From Porpolomopsis calyptriformis (Eukaryota; Basidiomycota; Agaricomycetes; Agaricales; Hygrophoraceae): a stretch of DNA of 64,000 nucleotides. The DNA lies in NCBI GenBank assembly GCA_951640195.1, contig OX621170.1, forward strand, positions 496,001 through 560,000. The letters run 5' to 3'. This document shows positions 22,555 to 34,601 of this stretch, piece after piece. The first letter of the stretch is position 1, and each line of letters opens with the position of its first letter. A model generated the notes under the pieces. The model worked only from the letters and a program-made list of their open reading frames with translations. It made no database searches and was not told the origin of the DNA. Position numbers and translations under genes: made by a program.

Positions 22555-25500
22555 ATGGATCCGGACAAGTTTCCTTTGCATAGTGCTGCCATGCGCGGGG
22601 ACGACGCGGAGATGCGCAGACTGGTGGAATCCGGGGAGGACGTGAATGCGCTGGATCGAGCCGGACGGACAGTGATAGCCTGTGCCGTCGTTGGCGAAGA
22701 AAGGTACGGCAACATAAAGTCCTTTGCCTTGCCTTGCCTTGATTTATTGAGCCCCCACACACCGTTGTCCAGCTTGGAAGAAGAAATAGACGCGTCACCC
22801 GCAGCGGAGGAGGCGATGACGACGACGACGACGACGACCGGCACCAGCAACAGCACCAGCGGTGGTGGTGGTGCTGGCAGGCTCGCCGTGCTCCGGATGC
22901 TCATCAGGCACCCCGAGATCTCGCTCTTCACGCTCAACGCCCCGCAGCCGTCCATGAACGGCGTCACCCCGCTCGGGATGGCCGCGTGGCTGAACATGCT
23001 CCCCGGCGTCCGCCTCCTCCTCGAGGAGGGCGAGGGAACGGTGTCGGTCGATGGTATGGACGCTCATGGGGCAACCGCGCTAATGTGTTAGTTTTCCGTT
23101 CCCCCCTTTCCGTAGTCCCTTTTTTTTTCTTTTTCTTTTTTTGCGTGAGAAATCGTTTCAGTCGAATGCTCATGCTTTTTTTATATTTTTTTTATTACTC
23201 AGACGCGGCGCGTGATGGCAGTCTCGCCGTCGTCCAGCAATTGGTAAAACCATAAGCTCGCTGCCCCGCGTTTTTTTTTAGATTCGCTAATGCTCCTCTT
23301 CCTTTACCGTAGCTCGCGCATGGTGCCCGTCCTGATTTCAGAGACGCCAACCATCGTACCCCTGTCCAGTTTTCCCTGTCACACCCCCAAATCCTGTGGT
23401 TGTGTGAACTCGTCCTGCGCCGCCATAGGTGGCGAGAATCTCAGGTAAGATGATCAACATCGTTGGGTATTTGTGAGAAGACTCTGACAGCCCCCCCCCC
23501 CCTCCTTTAGTCGATTCCCAATAAAAATGTCTTTTCAAACTCTAGTCAACTGCCGTCACTGGCAGCAGCCTCTCTCCTTCCTCTTGGCACGTCCACCCCT
23601 CCTCCATTATCGATATTTACAACCGAATCAACGTCCAAGTTGACCAACACTCTCATTCAAACCATATATTGTGGTGAATTATCTCTCCTTTGCAATTTGT
23701 TATTTTCTCCCCCTCCGCCACCATCCTCGCCACCTGCGCTCTACCCAATGGGATCCCCCCTTCTCGTCAACCGACCTGATTCTAAAGGCTGGAGCCCAAT
23801 CCATCATTGTGCTGCCTCGGAACGACCCTCGATCGACGTCCTGGACGCGCTATATTTCGCCGGGGCCGATGTCAGCCTTTTCACCACTCGCGAACACTAC
23901 ACTCCTTTACACTGTCTTGCTCGGTCCGCCCGGCAGTTTGGTGATCAATTTGATTCTGACTCTCCTTTGTATCAATTCGCTATCCATCTCATTCGGAACC
24001 TCCGCGCCCCTCTGAGTGCCCGAGACAAGCACGAAGAGACATGTACTCATATCGCTGCGGAACATGGCGAGTGCCTCGAGTTGCTACTCGCATTCTTGGA
24101 TTGTGATATTACTGGCACCATACGGCAATTACGCAACGCCAGGGGGTGGGTCATGTTTCACTTTGGTGACCACTTTTCTTTTTTTGCTGACGCAAGGCAT
24201 GTGTATTTGCCCATTCACAGGTTGACAGCGCTGCAAGTCGCCAAACCCGAGTTTCATTTCGCTTTTGGGGCAGACGCTGACAAGCTTCGCCCGGCGTCGC
24301 GTGTCTCCGTTCGAACCATTCGTCCAAAAGCATCCTTTGCCTCTATATCTTCGTTCTCCCATCGTGTCCCTGTGACAGATACAAAACAACCGGCCGACCC
24401 TGTCCCTGTGACTCTCCCATCCAACTTTGATGTCATCCTCTCCTCTAACCAACTCATCTCCAATCTCCGCCTTACATCCCCAACATTGGAGCGTGACGTC
24501 CGGCAGATCGACTCCGACCACCTCGACTCCGTTCTCCAAGAATCGGCACGCATTGGCGCCGCTGTCGTCCGCCATTATCGTACATGCACCGAGGATGCCG
24601 CTCAGGAACTGCGTGATGCGGGTGCGATGCGTGATAGTCTTGACGTCCTCCTGAATTCGGTCAAATGTAGGCTGGAAGAGAGACTGTCAAGCCTGGAACC
24701 ACCACCAGCAGTAGCGGAAAGGACCGCTTGCACGGGGCAAAAACGGCACAGAGATTCGGAAGATTCGCAATTGACGGCTGTGTCTACTGACTCTGGCTAT
24801 CTCAAGATCACCGACCTGAGGCAGCTCGAGTCAGCCGCTGCTGACGACCGCCGGCATGTTTCTGTTTCGACGGACGTTCCGATGCTTGACACGGTTGAAT
24901 TGGGTTCGCGCAAGCTTGTGTGGCCCGAATGGCTCGATTCGTTCATGGCAAACGCTGATGCGGAGGCGCATCGGTCTCAGCTCGCGAACGCGGCCGAGAC
25001 CGGATGCGATGTTCATCAGGCGCTAGGAATCGGCATGGAGGGTAAGGCGGGGACCGTGAAGGTTGACGGGACGTCCAGGACGTTGTCGAAGCGGAAGGCC
25101 AAGGAGGAAGTGAGGCTGAGGGAGGCCGAGGATGAGAGGAGGAGGGCGGGGAAGTGGCACGCTGCTGGGTGCCTGCCAAAAAAGGAGGTGGTGTTGAGCG
25201 GGGGGTCGAAACTGAAGGCGTGGTTCCGACGAAAGATTCTCGCCGATCGGCCGCACAAGTTGGATATTATCTGGGATTTGGAGGATGATGGGCGTGTGGG
25301 GAGGGAGGCGAGAAACGTGCGGATGATGACGCCCAGGCGGTCGGTTCAGTGCGCTGCTGCTGCTGCTCAGGACGGGTATTACCCGTCATTTCAGGTTGCA
25401 CTTGCCGCCGCTAGTCGGGATTTGGACAGTATATGTCGGACGGAGACGTCGGTGAGTGACGAAGGTCTTACACTATGAGAATGGCGGTGACGTGCAAATC

Positions 25501-25994
25501 CTCTAGGTGGAACATCTTATAGAATCATCGCATCAATTAATTTCGAGATTTGAGCGGATTTTGCATAGAGCGTTAAAAGTAAGTCTCTCTTCCTAGGTAT
25601 ATGTTGGTCCAGACGGAAATTCATGGCTGATTTCTACTTTTTCTAGAAACGGGAAAGATACTTGGCGGAGATCCGCCTGCATTGTCAGAATTCCTCAAAC
25701 GATGATCACCATTCTCCCTCAACCCAGTCACACACGTCGTCGCGCGAGGTTACATCCCGGCCGAAAAGTGCGGATTCGCGCTCCCTGGCCTCGTCCGTTC
25801 GATCATCACGCGTTTCTGTCGCGCCAACGATTTCCGAAGGCGAGGATGACGACACGCGGGTGCTTCGGCGGCTGTTGTTGCGCAAATTAGAGGCGAACGT
25901 GTGTGGTGCGCTAGACGAGATCGAGAAGGTGACGGGTTGGTTGCGGATCGTGAAAGAGACCGTCCGCGGTGTAAAAAGGCGTGCGTATTTGTAG
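22555..25994 (+). CDS. Ankyrin-repeat protein
   Basis: Multi-exon: 22555-22703, 22773-23086, 23203-23243, 23313-23444, then from 23511 through the long exon with a likely intron at about 24136-24221, and terminal exons after the donors at about 25453 and 25580. Ankyrin units are clear: FPLHSAAMRGDDAEMRRLVESGEDVNALD, YAARDGSLAVVQQLLAHGARPDFRD, SPIHHCAASE and ETCTHIAAEHGECLELLLAFLDCD. The C-terminal half is predicted helical and charged (SKRKAKEEVRLREAEDERRR) with an acidic tail segment (EGEDDDTRVL). There is no DNA-binding APSES domain in the visible sequence. It is probably an intracellular scaffold conserved in Agaricomycetes; its partner is unknown. Confidence 0.75.
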
Positions 25995-26047
25995 TGGAAA
26001 TGTATTTATAAAAACTCTGTAACATATTTGTATAGAAGCTGTATCTT

Positions 26048-26473
26048 TCATGTATCATACGCTGGAATCCTTCCGGAAAACGTCCCCAACCACCAGCCCA
26101 CCGCGATTCCGCCCAAGGTATCGTAGAGCATGATGAACCACAGTGTCTGCCGAGATCGACTCCGACGTGCACCCTTGTATCTCTTCTGTATATAATAATC
26201 CATAGCCAGTCTCGCGGCTGCGATGCCTCCAAGGATGACGCGAACGGGCGCGCTTGCGTATAAGAAAACGTTTTGCTCGGGCGGCATGTACGAGGTGAAG
26301 AGGTAGCAGAGGCCGATGGCTGATGTCGTTATGCCCGCGATCGTGTCATCCGGTTGGTCGGGCTGAGAGGGTGGCGGGGTGAAGGCTAGCTTGAGGCCGC
26401 CGAAGAAGAGCCCGAGTGCGTGGATGAGGATGGGCCCCGGGAGGTTGACGGTTGGGAAGAAAATGGAGGGCAT
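26048..26473 (-). CDS. Small multi-span membrane protein, unknown
   Basis: A single exon of 141 residues starting MPSIFFPTVNLPGPILI. Three or four hydrophobic segments are evident: near 10-30 (GPILIHALGLFFGGL), 45-65 (IAGITTSAIGLCYLF), 75-95 (VFLYASAPVRVILGGIAA) and 112-132 (LWFIMLYDTLGGIAVGWWLG), separated by a basic loop (KRYKGARRSRSRQ). The composition and conserved-looking loops suggest a real fungal membrane protein. I do not recognise the family. The start lies about 50 bp from the divergent gene at 26526, so the two probably share a promoter. Confidence 0.65.
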   Translation of the reverse strand: MPSIFFPTVNLPGPILIHALGLFFGGLKLAFTPPPSQPDQPDDTIAGITTSAIGLCYLFTSYMPPEQNVFLYASAPVRVILGGIAAARLAMDYYIQKRYKGARRSRSRQTLWFIMLYDTLGGIAVGWWLGTFSGRIPAYDT

Positions 26474-26525
26474 GTTCGGTTTGTTGTAAGCGGTCAAGTT
26501 ATGATCGCCGAGCCGAGCGCTATAA

Positions 26526-27250
26526 ATGGTGATGCGCCGCCATACCCCTCGTCTTTTTGTCCAGTGTCCCGAACTATCATGGAATAATTATAGACGTTCC
26601 TGTACCGCACTCGTCGGATCGCAACATCTTACTCTCTGCTCCATCATTTCAAGCGGAGTGTTTGGGAGAATCCACTGGGCGTTCCGTATAACATCGCCTT
26701 GAGTTACCGGTCGCTGTCCAATGCTGCGACCAATGAGGATGTACGGTCATTCTTTCAATTGGTGACTCATATTCAGTCCATAAAAACATCCTAATACCAC
26801 AGGTCTTCCCCTACGACTGGGGCATATATCTCCAATGTGAATTCGCTTGGATGTTCTCTTCCCATCGTGAGCGTCCGCGATCAAACACCTTCCCAAAGGA
26901 GGCGTGAGTCCTGGATGGATGACGGGTTTTATAACGAGTGCATCCAGGTCAAATTTGACACCAAGGCGCCCTCCGACGCTCCGCAATATCAAAATCGACC
27001 CTGAAGCTTTCACCGTGAACGCTTTCCTTGAATGGGATGACGTGTATGTTCTCCCCTTCCTGCTTTGCAGCTGATGCCCGGAAGACATGTGCATGGCTGA
27101 TGGATCAGGAGAACGATGGCACAAGACCGGCTCCCACTTGACGAGGGGCCAGGCAGTGAACCCCAATCTGCCGAGGACGATGACCATCCCCAAAACACAC
27201 CGTGGCGTAAAGAATATGCCAAAGTGCTGGCTAAATATGCTTCGCGTTAG
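26526..27250 (+). CDS. Small spliced gene of unknown function
   Basis: The + strand shows a consistent splice chain: an exon ending NAATNED at a gtacgg donor (near 26739), VFPYDWGIYLQCEFAWMFSS, a 45-nt gtgagt...ccag intron (near 26905-26949), SNLTPRRPPTLRNIKIDPEAF, a gtatgt...gatcag intron (near 27044-27108), and a last exon ending HPQNTPWRKEYAKVLAKYASR at TAG 27248-27250. The 5' end is unsure: a candidate first ATG near 26526 (MVMRRHTPRLF, basic and possibly a mitochondrial presequence) needs one more short intron. I cannot name a family. It converges with VPS39. Confidence 0.45.
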
Positions 27251-27474
27251 GAAGCTACGAGAGGGGTCGTTAAAAATTCAGCATCTCGTGACGGTTGAAT
27301 AGGTCATCCATTCTGGTTGGTTGAAGGACTCGGCTGCTCCAGATCTCTAGTTTCTCTGCTTCAGGTGACGCCGTACGTTTAATACCCTTAAATTCGATTT
27401 GAATGTGCCAAGAATTCTCACAGACTGATTAGTGTTGATGGTGGAACAACAATAGAATTGAATTGAATCAGATG

Positions 27475-30400
27475 CTATCGTCTTGTTTCGCTCAGCGTGT
27501 GTGAAAACGCATCTCGACACTGATAATGTGTGACCTCTCCTCTACGTGTAGAGGCGCAAGTAAGATAAACTAAATATGACAATCAACGGAAGAGAGAGCT
27601 CACCCAGGCACATGAACCGCGATCACACTATTCCCAATGCGTTTATGACAGTGCGGGCATCTATCGAGAAATCTTGAGATTGATAACCAGGTGAATATTC
27701 GTGAATAGGACTCACATTCGACTATCCGTGATCTTGACCCTTTTCGATTGCAAGACCACGAGCTTGCGAGAAAGCTGCTCATTGCGGGCTTTGCAAATTT
27801 CGCGGATCACATGGCTGTCGAAAACGGGCGCTCGAAGTGCCTCTAATAAAAAGGTTTGAACATCTTGAGCCGTGACTAGAGGTGGGAGAAGTTTTAGAAC
27901 TTCTAGGGCATCCATACGCGGACTGTGACGGCTTATGAGTTCCAATGCCGGCGACAAAAGGCTAGAAGACGCTTTGGAACTAGGTCGAAGATATATTCGT
28001 AGTAGGGTGAGAAAGACGTTATGGGTTTCTGCCCCTGGTTGATAAACACGTTTGCAGTATCTGTAACGTACAGATCAGTGTTAAAAAAACATGAATACCA
28101 ACATCGCTCACTCTTCAGCTTTCAAGTAGTCTTGTAGCCGATGAACATAGAGCTCGAGAGCTTGATCGTGTCTGCCTAAACGCCCCAGCAAAATGGCTCT
28201 AGCTTCAAAAAGGTCTTCAAGATCGCAACGGAACAGACGAAAAAATGGCGTTAGAAATGATCCTAAGAGTGGAGAAGACTAACTACCTTCTGAGGAAAGG
28301 ATGCCATATAACCGCTCAGTGTGGTAATGGTGGGTGGTGTCAATAAAGTGGAGGAGTTTGGAGCGAGCCTCCTTTTGGGAACCTACGAGGGGGGTGTTCG
28401 GTTGACAAAAACAGGGGGCAGACGAGAAAAAGGGATTCACTTTCATCACCACGCTTTCTCGCTGAGCGTATCATGCCTAGATAAAGCCCTGCAAGCCGAT
28501 CGTGAAACGCGGGTGTTTCTTCTTTCCGCTCTTCGATTAAGAACTCCAAGTAACGAGCACAGATACGTGGATCGATGGCTTCCAAATAGTCCGCGACTGC
28601 TTGGCGAGGTAGCTCTACATCTTCTGACGTAAATATCTGCAAATTCCATGAGATGACAGGCAATAATGAGGCGACAGAAAAAAACCTCGAAAGCCATGTC
28701 ACTGTTCTCCTCGAATATCCAGCGAGAAGAGTTAAAGACTTGTTGAATGTACTCCGGACCCAGTTTCTGCAGGTAGGCAATAGAGGGAGAAAGTTTTTCT
28801 CTTGTATCTGTTACCTTGTCACTCAGTCTGGAAATATACATATCAGTGAAGGAACGATTACAAATGACTAGAACCGCACTGTCGAAGAAGACTTAATGAC
28901 TTGTCGTGCATTTTCTTCCCGTGATAGAGGTCTATGAGTTCCGCATGTTTCTAACCGCAGGTCCCGAGATTAACTAGTGGATGTGGAAAAGGTGATGAAG
29001 CTTACCCCTCTTGATCGAAGCTCTTCCTCCACCTCGGATACTTCGCACCAATTAGCGACACGGCAGAGAGAACCGAGCAATCCGGGACGTATGAGGAGGT
29101 AAGATTTATACAATGCAGTATCCACTATCTGTGCGAATCGCACAAGTTGTTCCGGAGTGAGCGATGTCAAAGGGGCGTTGGGTTGAGAGAAAAGCTCTTG
29201 TGTAGATGCTTCCGAAAGGGAGACTATCTTATGGGACTGTGCAGGAGTTATTTGCACAGCAGATAATGCGCCAGCTACCTTCGGTCGCCTGTCTGACAAA
29301 TACCGCAGTAGTGTCTCGACGGACCGGTGAAATTGGTCTGAGAACGCCATACATTTTGAGCATCGTAATTGTATGATTCTGTCCTAACCTACCGTGAGTC
29401 GCGGTCTTTGGCTTGTCACTGATAGATGAAGTGTCGTCATCCTTGGGCTTGGGAATTATCAACCCGCCCAAGACGGCCTTGGACATTCCTCTGAGGGTAC
29501 CAGTTGATGATCCTTGAGGGTCTACGACTGGTTTCTCAAGTTTTTCATGGGGATGGTCCTTCGCCGTCTCCGTGGGTGTTGGTGGTGAATCTTCCATAGT
29601 CCCTGGACCACCAAAGAGGGGGATCCAATTATGCTGAGGTACCGACAGCCGTCCGGCAATGGTCTCTGGGTAAAGTGCAACAACTTTGGCTGGATTAAGG
29701 TCGAGTTCAATAAAGGTATTGATTGCGTCATCAAACTGGGAGGCTTGGAAGTGGGAAACGGCATTTAAGGCACGGATGTGGGTTCGCCTTTGCTCCTGCG
29801 CATCCGAGCAATGAGCGGCAATATGATAGACGGTAGAATTATTGTAGCCTTCACCTTATCAGGAAGGAGTGCCTGGTCTATCGTCTCCAAAAGGGCAAGA
29901 GCATTAGCATATTGTCCAGCATTTATTAGTTCATCTATCTGTTCCGCCCAAGGTCTCATGGCGAGCATCCATATCGAGCTCCCCTCAGTTGTGGCAGCAG
30001 ATCGATCAATTGGAGTCGTTACAAAATATAACGGTGATCTGGCGGGAGGAGATGGCGTCATGAACCGGATAGTACAAGAGGTCGATGGAGGTGCGGTAGA
30101 TGGCGTAGGAGTGAAAGGGAAGGCTAGAAGTTGTGTGGGATGGAGGGAAAGGGACGAAATAATCTGAATAACAGTAGTTTGTATCAAAGATTGGTGGGGA
30201 TTCGCAGGATCTGCCTGATCATTAGGGACAGCGCCGGAGGGCAAGACGGTAAAGATGTAAGGCTTGACATAAGCTAGATAACAAATTCTAGCTTAATTAT
30301 CACGGAAAGAATGAAGCAGGAAAGACCTACATATCTCCTCTGGTGGGACTGGCCATGTAATATTGGTTCGCCTGGACACTTTCGCATCCAAACCAATGAC

Positions 30401-31435
30401 AAACCCCTCATCTGGATAATATAACATTACTTGGCCATTTGATCCAAAAGAAACTCAAGTCGACTCACTGTCTTTTGTGATCAGCGTTTCAGATTCACCG
30501 ATCTGTACTACCCCAGGCCTCGATTTGGCTCCTAAGCCAAGGGTCATGTAGCCGGTTAATCCCGTAAGCGCTCCCATTCCAGCCGTGGTCGAGGTAGCGA
30601 GGACGGGTGTAGAAATATCGATCGAATTGAACGATTTCAGGGAGAAAAGAGCATATTCTGTGGGGGAATATCCAAAACAGACGGTATCCTGGTTGAAAAA
30701 TGCGATTGCTCGAGGAGAGTGAGGTAGAGGAGTTTCCTGGAAAGGATACGCTTCGTAAGAACTGGATCAATGACAAGGTGGATGTTACCTTCGCTTCTTG
30801 TGCTTCCCCATCTCTCCACATGTAGACGACAGCCTTCCTTCTACAACCAACTACGAGTTGTGTCACCACTGTTGGGATGGATTCTGTCCGTGCACCCGAA
30901 GGATCTACATCACCACCAAGAGGTAGATATTGAACGGAAGTATGCAAAGCAAATGAGAAAGCGCCTTTGGCTTTGAGCAGTGGTGTTGGAGGAACCAAGG
31001 CCGGCAATGGAAATAAGGTGACAATAGACTCTGCAATGAATGTCAGTATAGTGGTAGTGGTATCCGGAACGAAACAGACCAGATAAAGCAATCAGCGAGT
31101 TGATATCCTTGATGAAACCTAGCTGTTCTATGGCCTTTCGGGTCAAACCTTTTCTGGTTTCTACAAGAGTTACTATCGCATTGTCGTCAGCTGAACGGAA
31201 ACTCTATTAGTGGACCCCTCGCAGCGGGAGGAAATTGTCCCCACATGAAGCCTCTACCACATTGTAAATGTGCAGGTTCCCGATTGATGTGCCGATATAG
31301 AGTCTATCGCCTGTACCACATAATTAACGCTATGTTCTGGGTGGTTTCGATGGATAGCTTGCCTTGAACAGTCAGAGCCTCTACTTTCTCCTTGAATCCA
31401 CTGACTACCACTTGGGGCAAAAGAAAAGGTGCCAT
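27475..31435 (-). CDS. VPS39: HOPS/CORVET-type tethering subunit Vps39/Vam6
   Basis: The gene starts MAPFLLPQVVVSGFKEKVEAL and ends about 1 kb of introns later at TAG 27475-27477. An N-terminal CNH beta-propeller reads GDRLYIGTSIGNLHIYNVVEA, IEQLGFIKDINSLIALS, PRAIAFFNQDTVCFGYSP and PGVVQIGESETLITKD. The middle is helical clathrin-repeat-like, with FAQIVDTALYKSYLLIRPGLLGSLCRVANWCEVSEVEEEL and a QALELYVHRLQDYLK-type repeat. The C-terminus is a small zinc-binding domain, CPHCHKRIG then GGEVTHYQC. These are the Vps39/Vam6 hallmarks: a HOPS subunit on vacuoles or late endosomes that binds Ypt7/Rab7. The first intron (31311-31362) has a GC donor. A tRNA gene lies 82 bp upstream. Confidence 0.9.
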
Positions 31436-31517
31436 TCCAGAGACGCGTCGAGGACACGTGCAACTTCCCTCCAGCCCCCAACCGCTGATGGTAGGAAGAA
31501 AATTACAATTTTTTAGA

Positions 31518-31603
31518 GGGCACATGGTGTAGTGGTTTATCATGCCCGCTTTGCACTTATGTTCATATGCGGGTGGTCCCCGGTTCGACCCCGGGTGTGT
31601 CCA
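31518..31603 (+). tRNA. tRNA-Ala (UGC) with short intron
   Basis: The acceptor stem GGGCACA pairs with TGTGTCC and contains a G3-U70 wobble, the alanine identity element. The anticodon stem CCCGC/GCGGG encloses TTTGCA (anticodon TGC), then a 12-nt intron (cttatgttcata) and position 38. The T arm is GGTCCCCGGTTCGACCCCGGG-like. The discriminator base is A (31603) and a run of seven T follows, a Pol III terminator. Confidence 0.9.
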
Positions 31604-31610
31604 TTTTTTT
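31604..31610 (+). terminator. Pol III terminator of tRNA-Ala
   Basis: Seven consecutive T residues begin immediately after the discriminator base of the tRNA, the usual RNA polymerase III stop signal. Confidence 0.75.
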
Positions 31611-31644
31611 GTTGTGGAATTTGCGTTCATATTAACAGCACTGC

Positions 31645-31752
31645 TTATCTTTTGTGCGTCTACTCAGTCACCCTGCCCTCGATCCAAGTCTCTGTCAACG
31701 TTCCGCTCTATTAAACCGAATTCAGAAAGCAAAAAAAAGTTGAAGCGGGCAT
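31645..31752 (+). pseudogene. Relic of MLKL-like NLR 5' end (exon 1)
   Basis: The stretch tctgtcaacgttccgctc and the following bases match the start of NLR A/B exon 1, but the start codon is ACG (31698-31700). The frame reads (T)FRSIKPNSESKKKLKRA then stops, against MFRSTKPKSENKEKLKQA in NLR B. The upstream 45 bases also resemble the NLR leader. Only the beginning of the gene is present; nothing of the NACHT or WD40 part follows. It lies between the tRNA-Ala gene and the gene at 31828. Confidence 0.75.
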
Positions 31753-31827
31753 AACTGCCAGTTCTTACCACCTCACTCAAAACTAACGCAAGACAAGTGG
31801 CCGGATAACACCTATTTCTCATTTACT

Positions 31828-34333
31828 ATGGCTGGAGCCAACTATATGGGTGGAATGAGGTCCGCTGTGCTGTAAGAATTTTTTGGCTAACACTCAGTTA
31901 GGATCGGATACAGGAATACTGTCAAAGCGCGCTCGAAAGATGCGACCAGGAGAACCCAAAAGAATTTCTTCGGTAATCAACGTCTCAACATCCTTGCAAA
32001 TCTGAAAAGCAACCGTGATCTCGCTGGCAAAACACAATCTAACAAAAGGCGGAGGATAGGGCTGGCTCATGCAAATCACGAACTCTCCTCTCCTTACAAG
32101 ACATCTCACGGAACCCACTTACCAACCGTCAGCGGCCCTCCGACCTACACCCCAGATAATATCGAAATAAAAGGAAGTTCACCCATTCAATCAACATCAG
32201 GTCCGGGAAGCGGTTATGACGCCAGCAGACCCGCTTCCAAAGTACTGGACGTCCTGGACACATCGGAACGTGTGTATCGACTTACGTTAATCCCAGCACG
32301 TCTTCTTAATGACTCGCCCCCACAGCCATTCTCTTGAGGGCAGAACTAGACCGAATTCTTGCAATGACAGATCTTGCGGGGATCTCTAAGCATCGCATAA
32401 CTCGAACACCGTCGAAGCCCGCGTCTTTTTCGTCCAAACGACCACCACCTCAAGAATTGACATCCCCTTCCAGACAAGACAAAAGACAGGTATCGTAACT
32501 CATCTGTCGGTTTTTTAAATTCCCTCCTTGTGCTGCTTTTAGAAAGTGGATTCGGAATATCATGGGAGTTCTGAGATATCATCCAGCGGCAGTTGGGAAC
32601 GTCCGGGTTCTACTCACAGCATTGGACAAACTGCGTTTCACGTTCCTGTTGGGGTGAAAACTTCTACTCCAATTCACATGCTAACATCCAAGGAGCAAGA
32701 TACCTACGTCCTTGAACGCGACTCCTCAACCTCCCCTTCAGCCCTAGAAACTGCTTCGCTTGGAGCTGATAACCACGGCAGATCTGGAGGCGAGTACGAG
32801 GATTCTGATTCTTTGAGCCTCCATGAAAGTGTGGTGTTTAGAGCGTCTGGGTATTCTGACTTCGTGCGTGGTCTTGGGGACCCCACTCCTGTCAACAACC
32901 TGGACGATTCTGTCGGGGGTGTACATTCCTCGCTTGGAAAACTGTGTCCCTCTCCAGTGCAACTATCACCTCTATCGAGAAGTCCTTTACTCCAGCAAAC
33001 CGAGGATTCCATCCTCAACCTGGATACATCTTTTCCAATTTCCAGTTCGTCGTCTTTAGGGCTGTCTCTCCCTCTGCAGATTCCGGAACGCTCCATCTTC
33101 GCCCGATATCCACGTTCTAGGCCATTTTCCACTATCGATTCAATGACCTTCTGCAGTCCCACCCCTCTTTATCGACACGGTCACTCAGAGGCTTCGAATT
33201 CAAAAATTAACACTCTTTCTCCATCTTTCCAGTGTTTTATCAAAAGCGTCGACGTACGCACAGTACACTCCCCTGCGCGGCCTTTCATGCTGGACGAAAT
33301 CCAATATGGACTCACATTCAATCAGACGGATTCTGCGAAAGACTTTGTGGATGAAGCCGGTTCTGTCTGGAATTTATTTAGCGAAGATGATCCATGGGGT
33401 ACCATAGGCAGACTTTTAGGCACCGAATCAACCGATCCACTTTGCTCACTTGAGGAAGACATGAAGAAGACAACGCACGATCCAAGTGGCGTAGGATACG
33501 TCCCACCCGGCCGTAGAGACGACGAAATCGCGCGTGGCAAAAGCAATGGGCGAGAACATGCCAAACGTCCTTCCCATTGTCAGTTTGATCATCTTGCGTC
33601 CACTCCGAGTGGTGTTTCTCTGTCTCATGGTTCTGGGAACTTCAACCGCTCTCCTGATGCTGTGAACCTGGACTTGCACAGTTCTCAGATCATTGAAGCC
33701 GAGCATGATGCTTCCCTTGGTGTTGGAGTCACTTACGATTGTACAGAGGTCCCAGACTCCAAGTCTTTGATCGGTTCTGACGTACTTCTTTGCGTTTTGG
33801 TTGCGGACGACTGTCCCCAGACCATCAATTCACCCCCTCGAGCCATCGGTGTCGAAGAGGATTTGCCTCGTTTTGTTAGAGTCGCGGACGCCGGTCCTGA
33901 CACTGCTGAGATGGAACTTTCGGTCCTTCAGGCTATTGACGCCGAGTGCTACCAGAGTCTACCCGTTGAAATCATTCATGATCATCCTCGGGCTGTGGAT
34001 CCAAACCTGTTGGCCTCTCCGATCATCAATATCGAAAACTACGGGCCTCTATGCGTCGGAGTCACTGACGATCATCCCGAGACTGTGTACCCACAGCTAT
34101 CTATGCCCCCAACCGTCGATATGGGATACCATACAATGGCGCCAGCGGACGCCTCGTTACAAGATGGAGACAATGGCGTGTTATCTTGTAATCGCAACGT
34201 TGAACTGTCCCTGCCAGCATTTGACGGTCATCTGTTCTCCCCGCCGGTGACGAGAAGCGACGTTGCGGAGGCTGAGGCTTTCCATTTTCCATCTCTGTTT
34301 CCTGAAGGCGTCTCGGATTCTGAAGAAGAGTAA
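31828..34333 (+). CDS. Large unknown protein with acidic end and imperfect repeats
   Basis: Exons 31828-31871, 31902-32269, 32326-32489 and 32543-34333 are in phase and give 788 residues. The start is MAGANYMGGMRSAVLIGYRN, followed by a basic segment (RRTQKNFFGNQRLNILANLKS). The middle is Ser/Pro-rich and probably disordered. The last third contains four to five imperfect units of about 30 residues (IIEAEHDASLGVGVTYD; AIGVEEDLPRFVRVAD; AIDAECYQSLPVEIIHD; IINIENYGPLCVGVTDD), and the protein ends GVSDSEEE. No known domain is visible. The N-terminus looks conserved, while the rest resembles rapidly evolving sequence. The first intron is only 30 nt (31872-31901), unusually short, so that junction deserves caution. 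Confidence 0.65.
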
Positions 34334-34601
34334 ACCTACCCAACCTCTCAGGTGGCATGTTTATTGACGTGGCGGAGAATACTCTGTACTAACAAACCAT
34401 TCCCCACTGAGGTCTTTGTGCCAAATCTAGCCAGATTCGTTCATTTGTCACTCTCGATGAAGTTTTGCACAAATTCTGTTAATAATGGGTCGTTTAAGTT
34501 GGTAATGGCTAATATCGATTACAGTTGGAATTCTCATTATGCACAGTGTTTGTTCCACCCCAAAGTACGAGAATTATGCCTTGTGAGGTGCCATTCTCAT
34601 C

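Noticed and set aside
31304..31630. Reading frame with HPGSNRGPPAYEHKCKAGM
   Set aside because: Antisense of the tRNA-Ala gene joined to VPS39 exon 1; not a separate protein.
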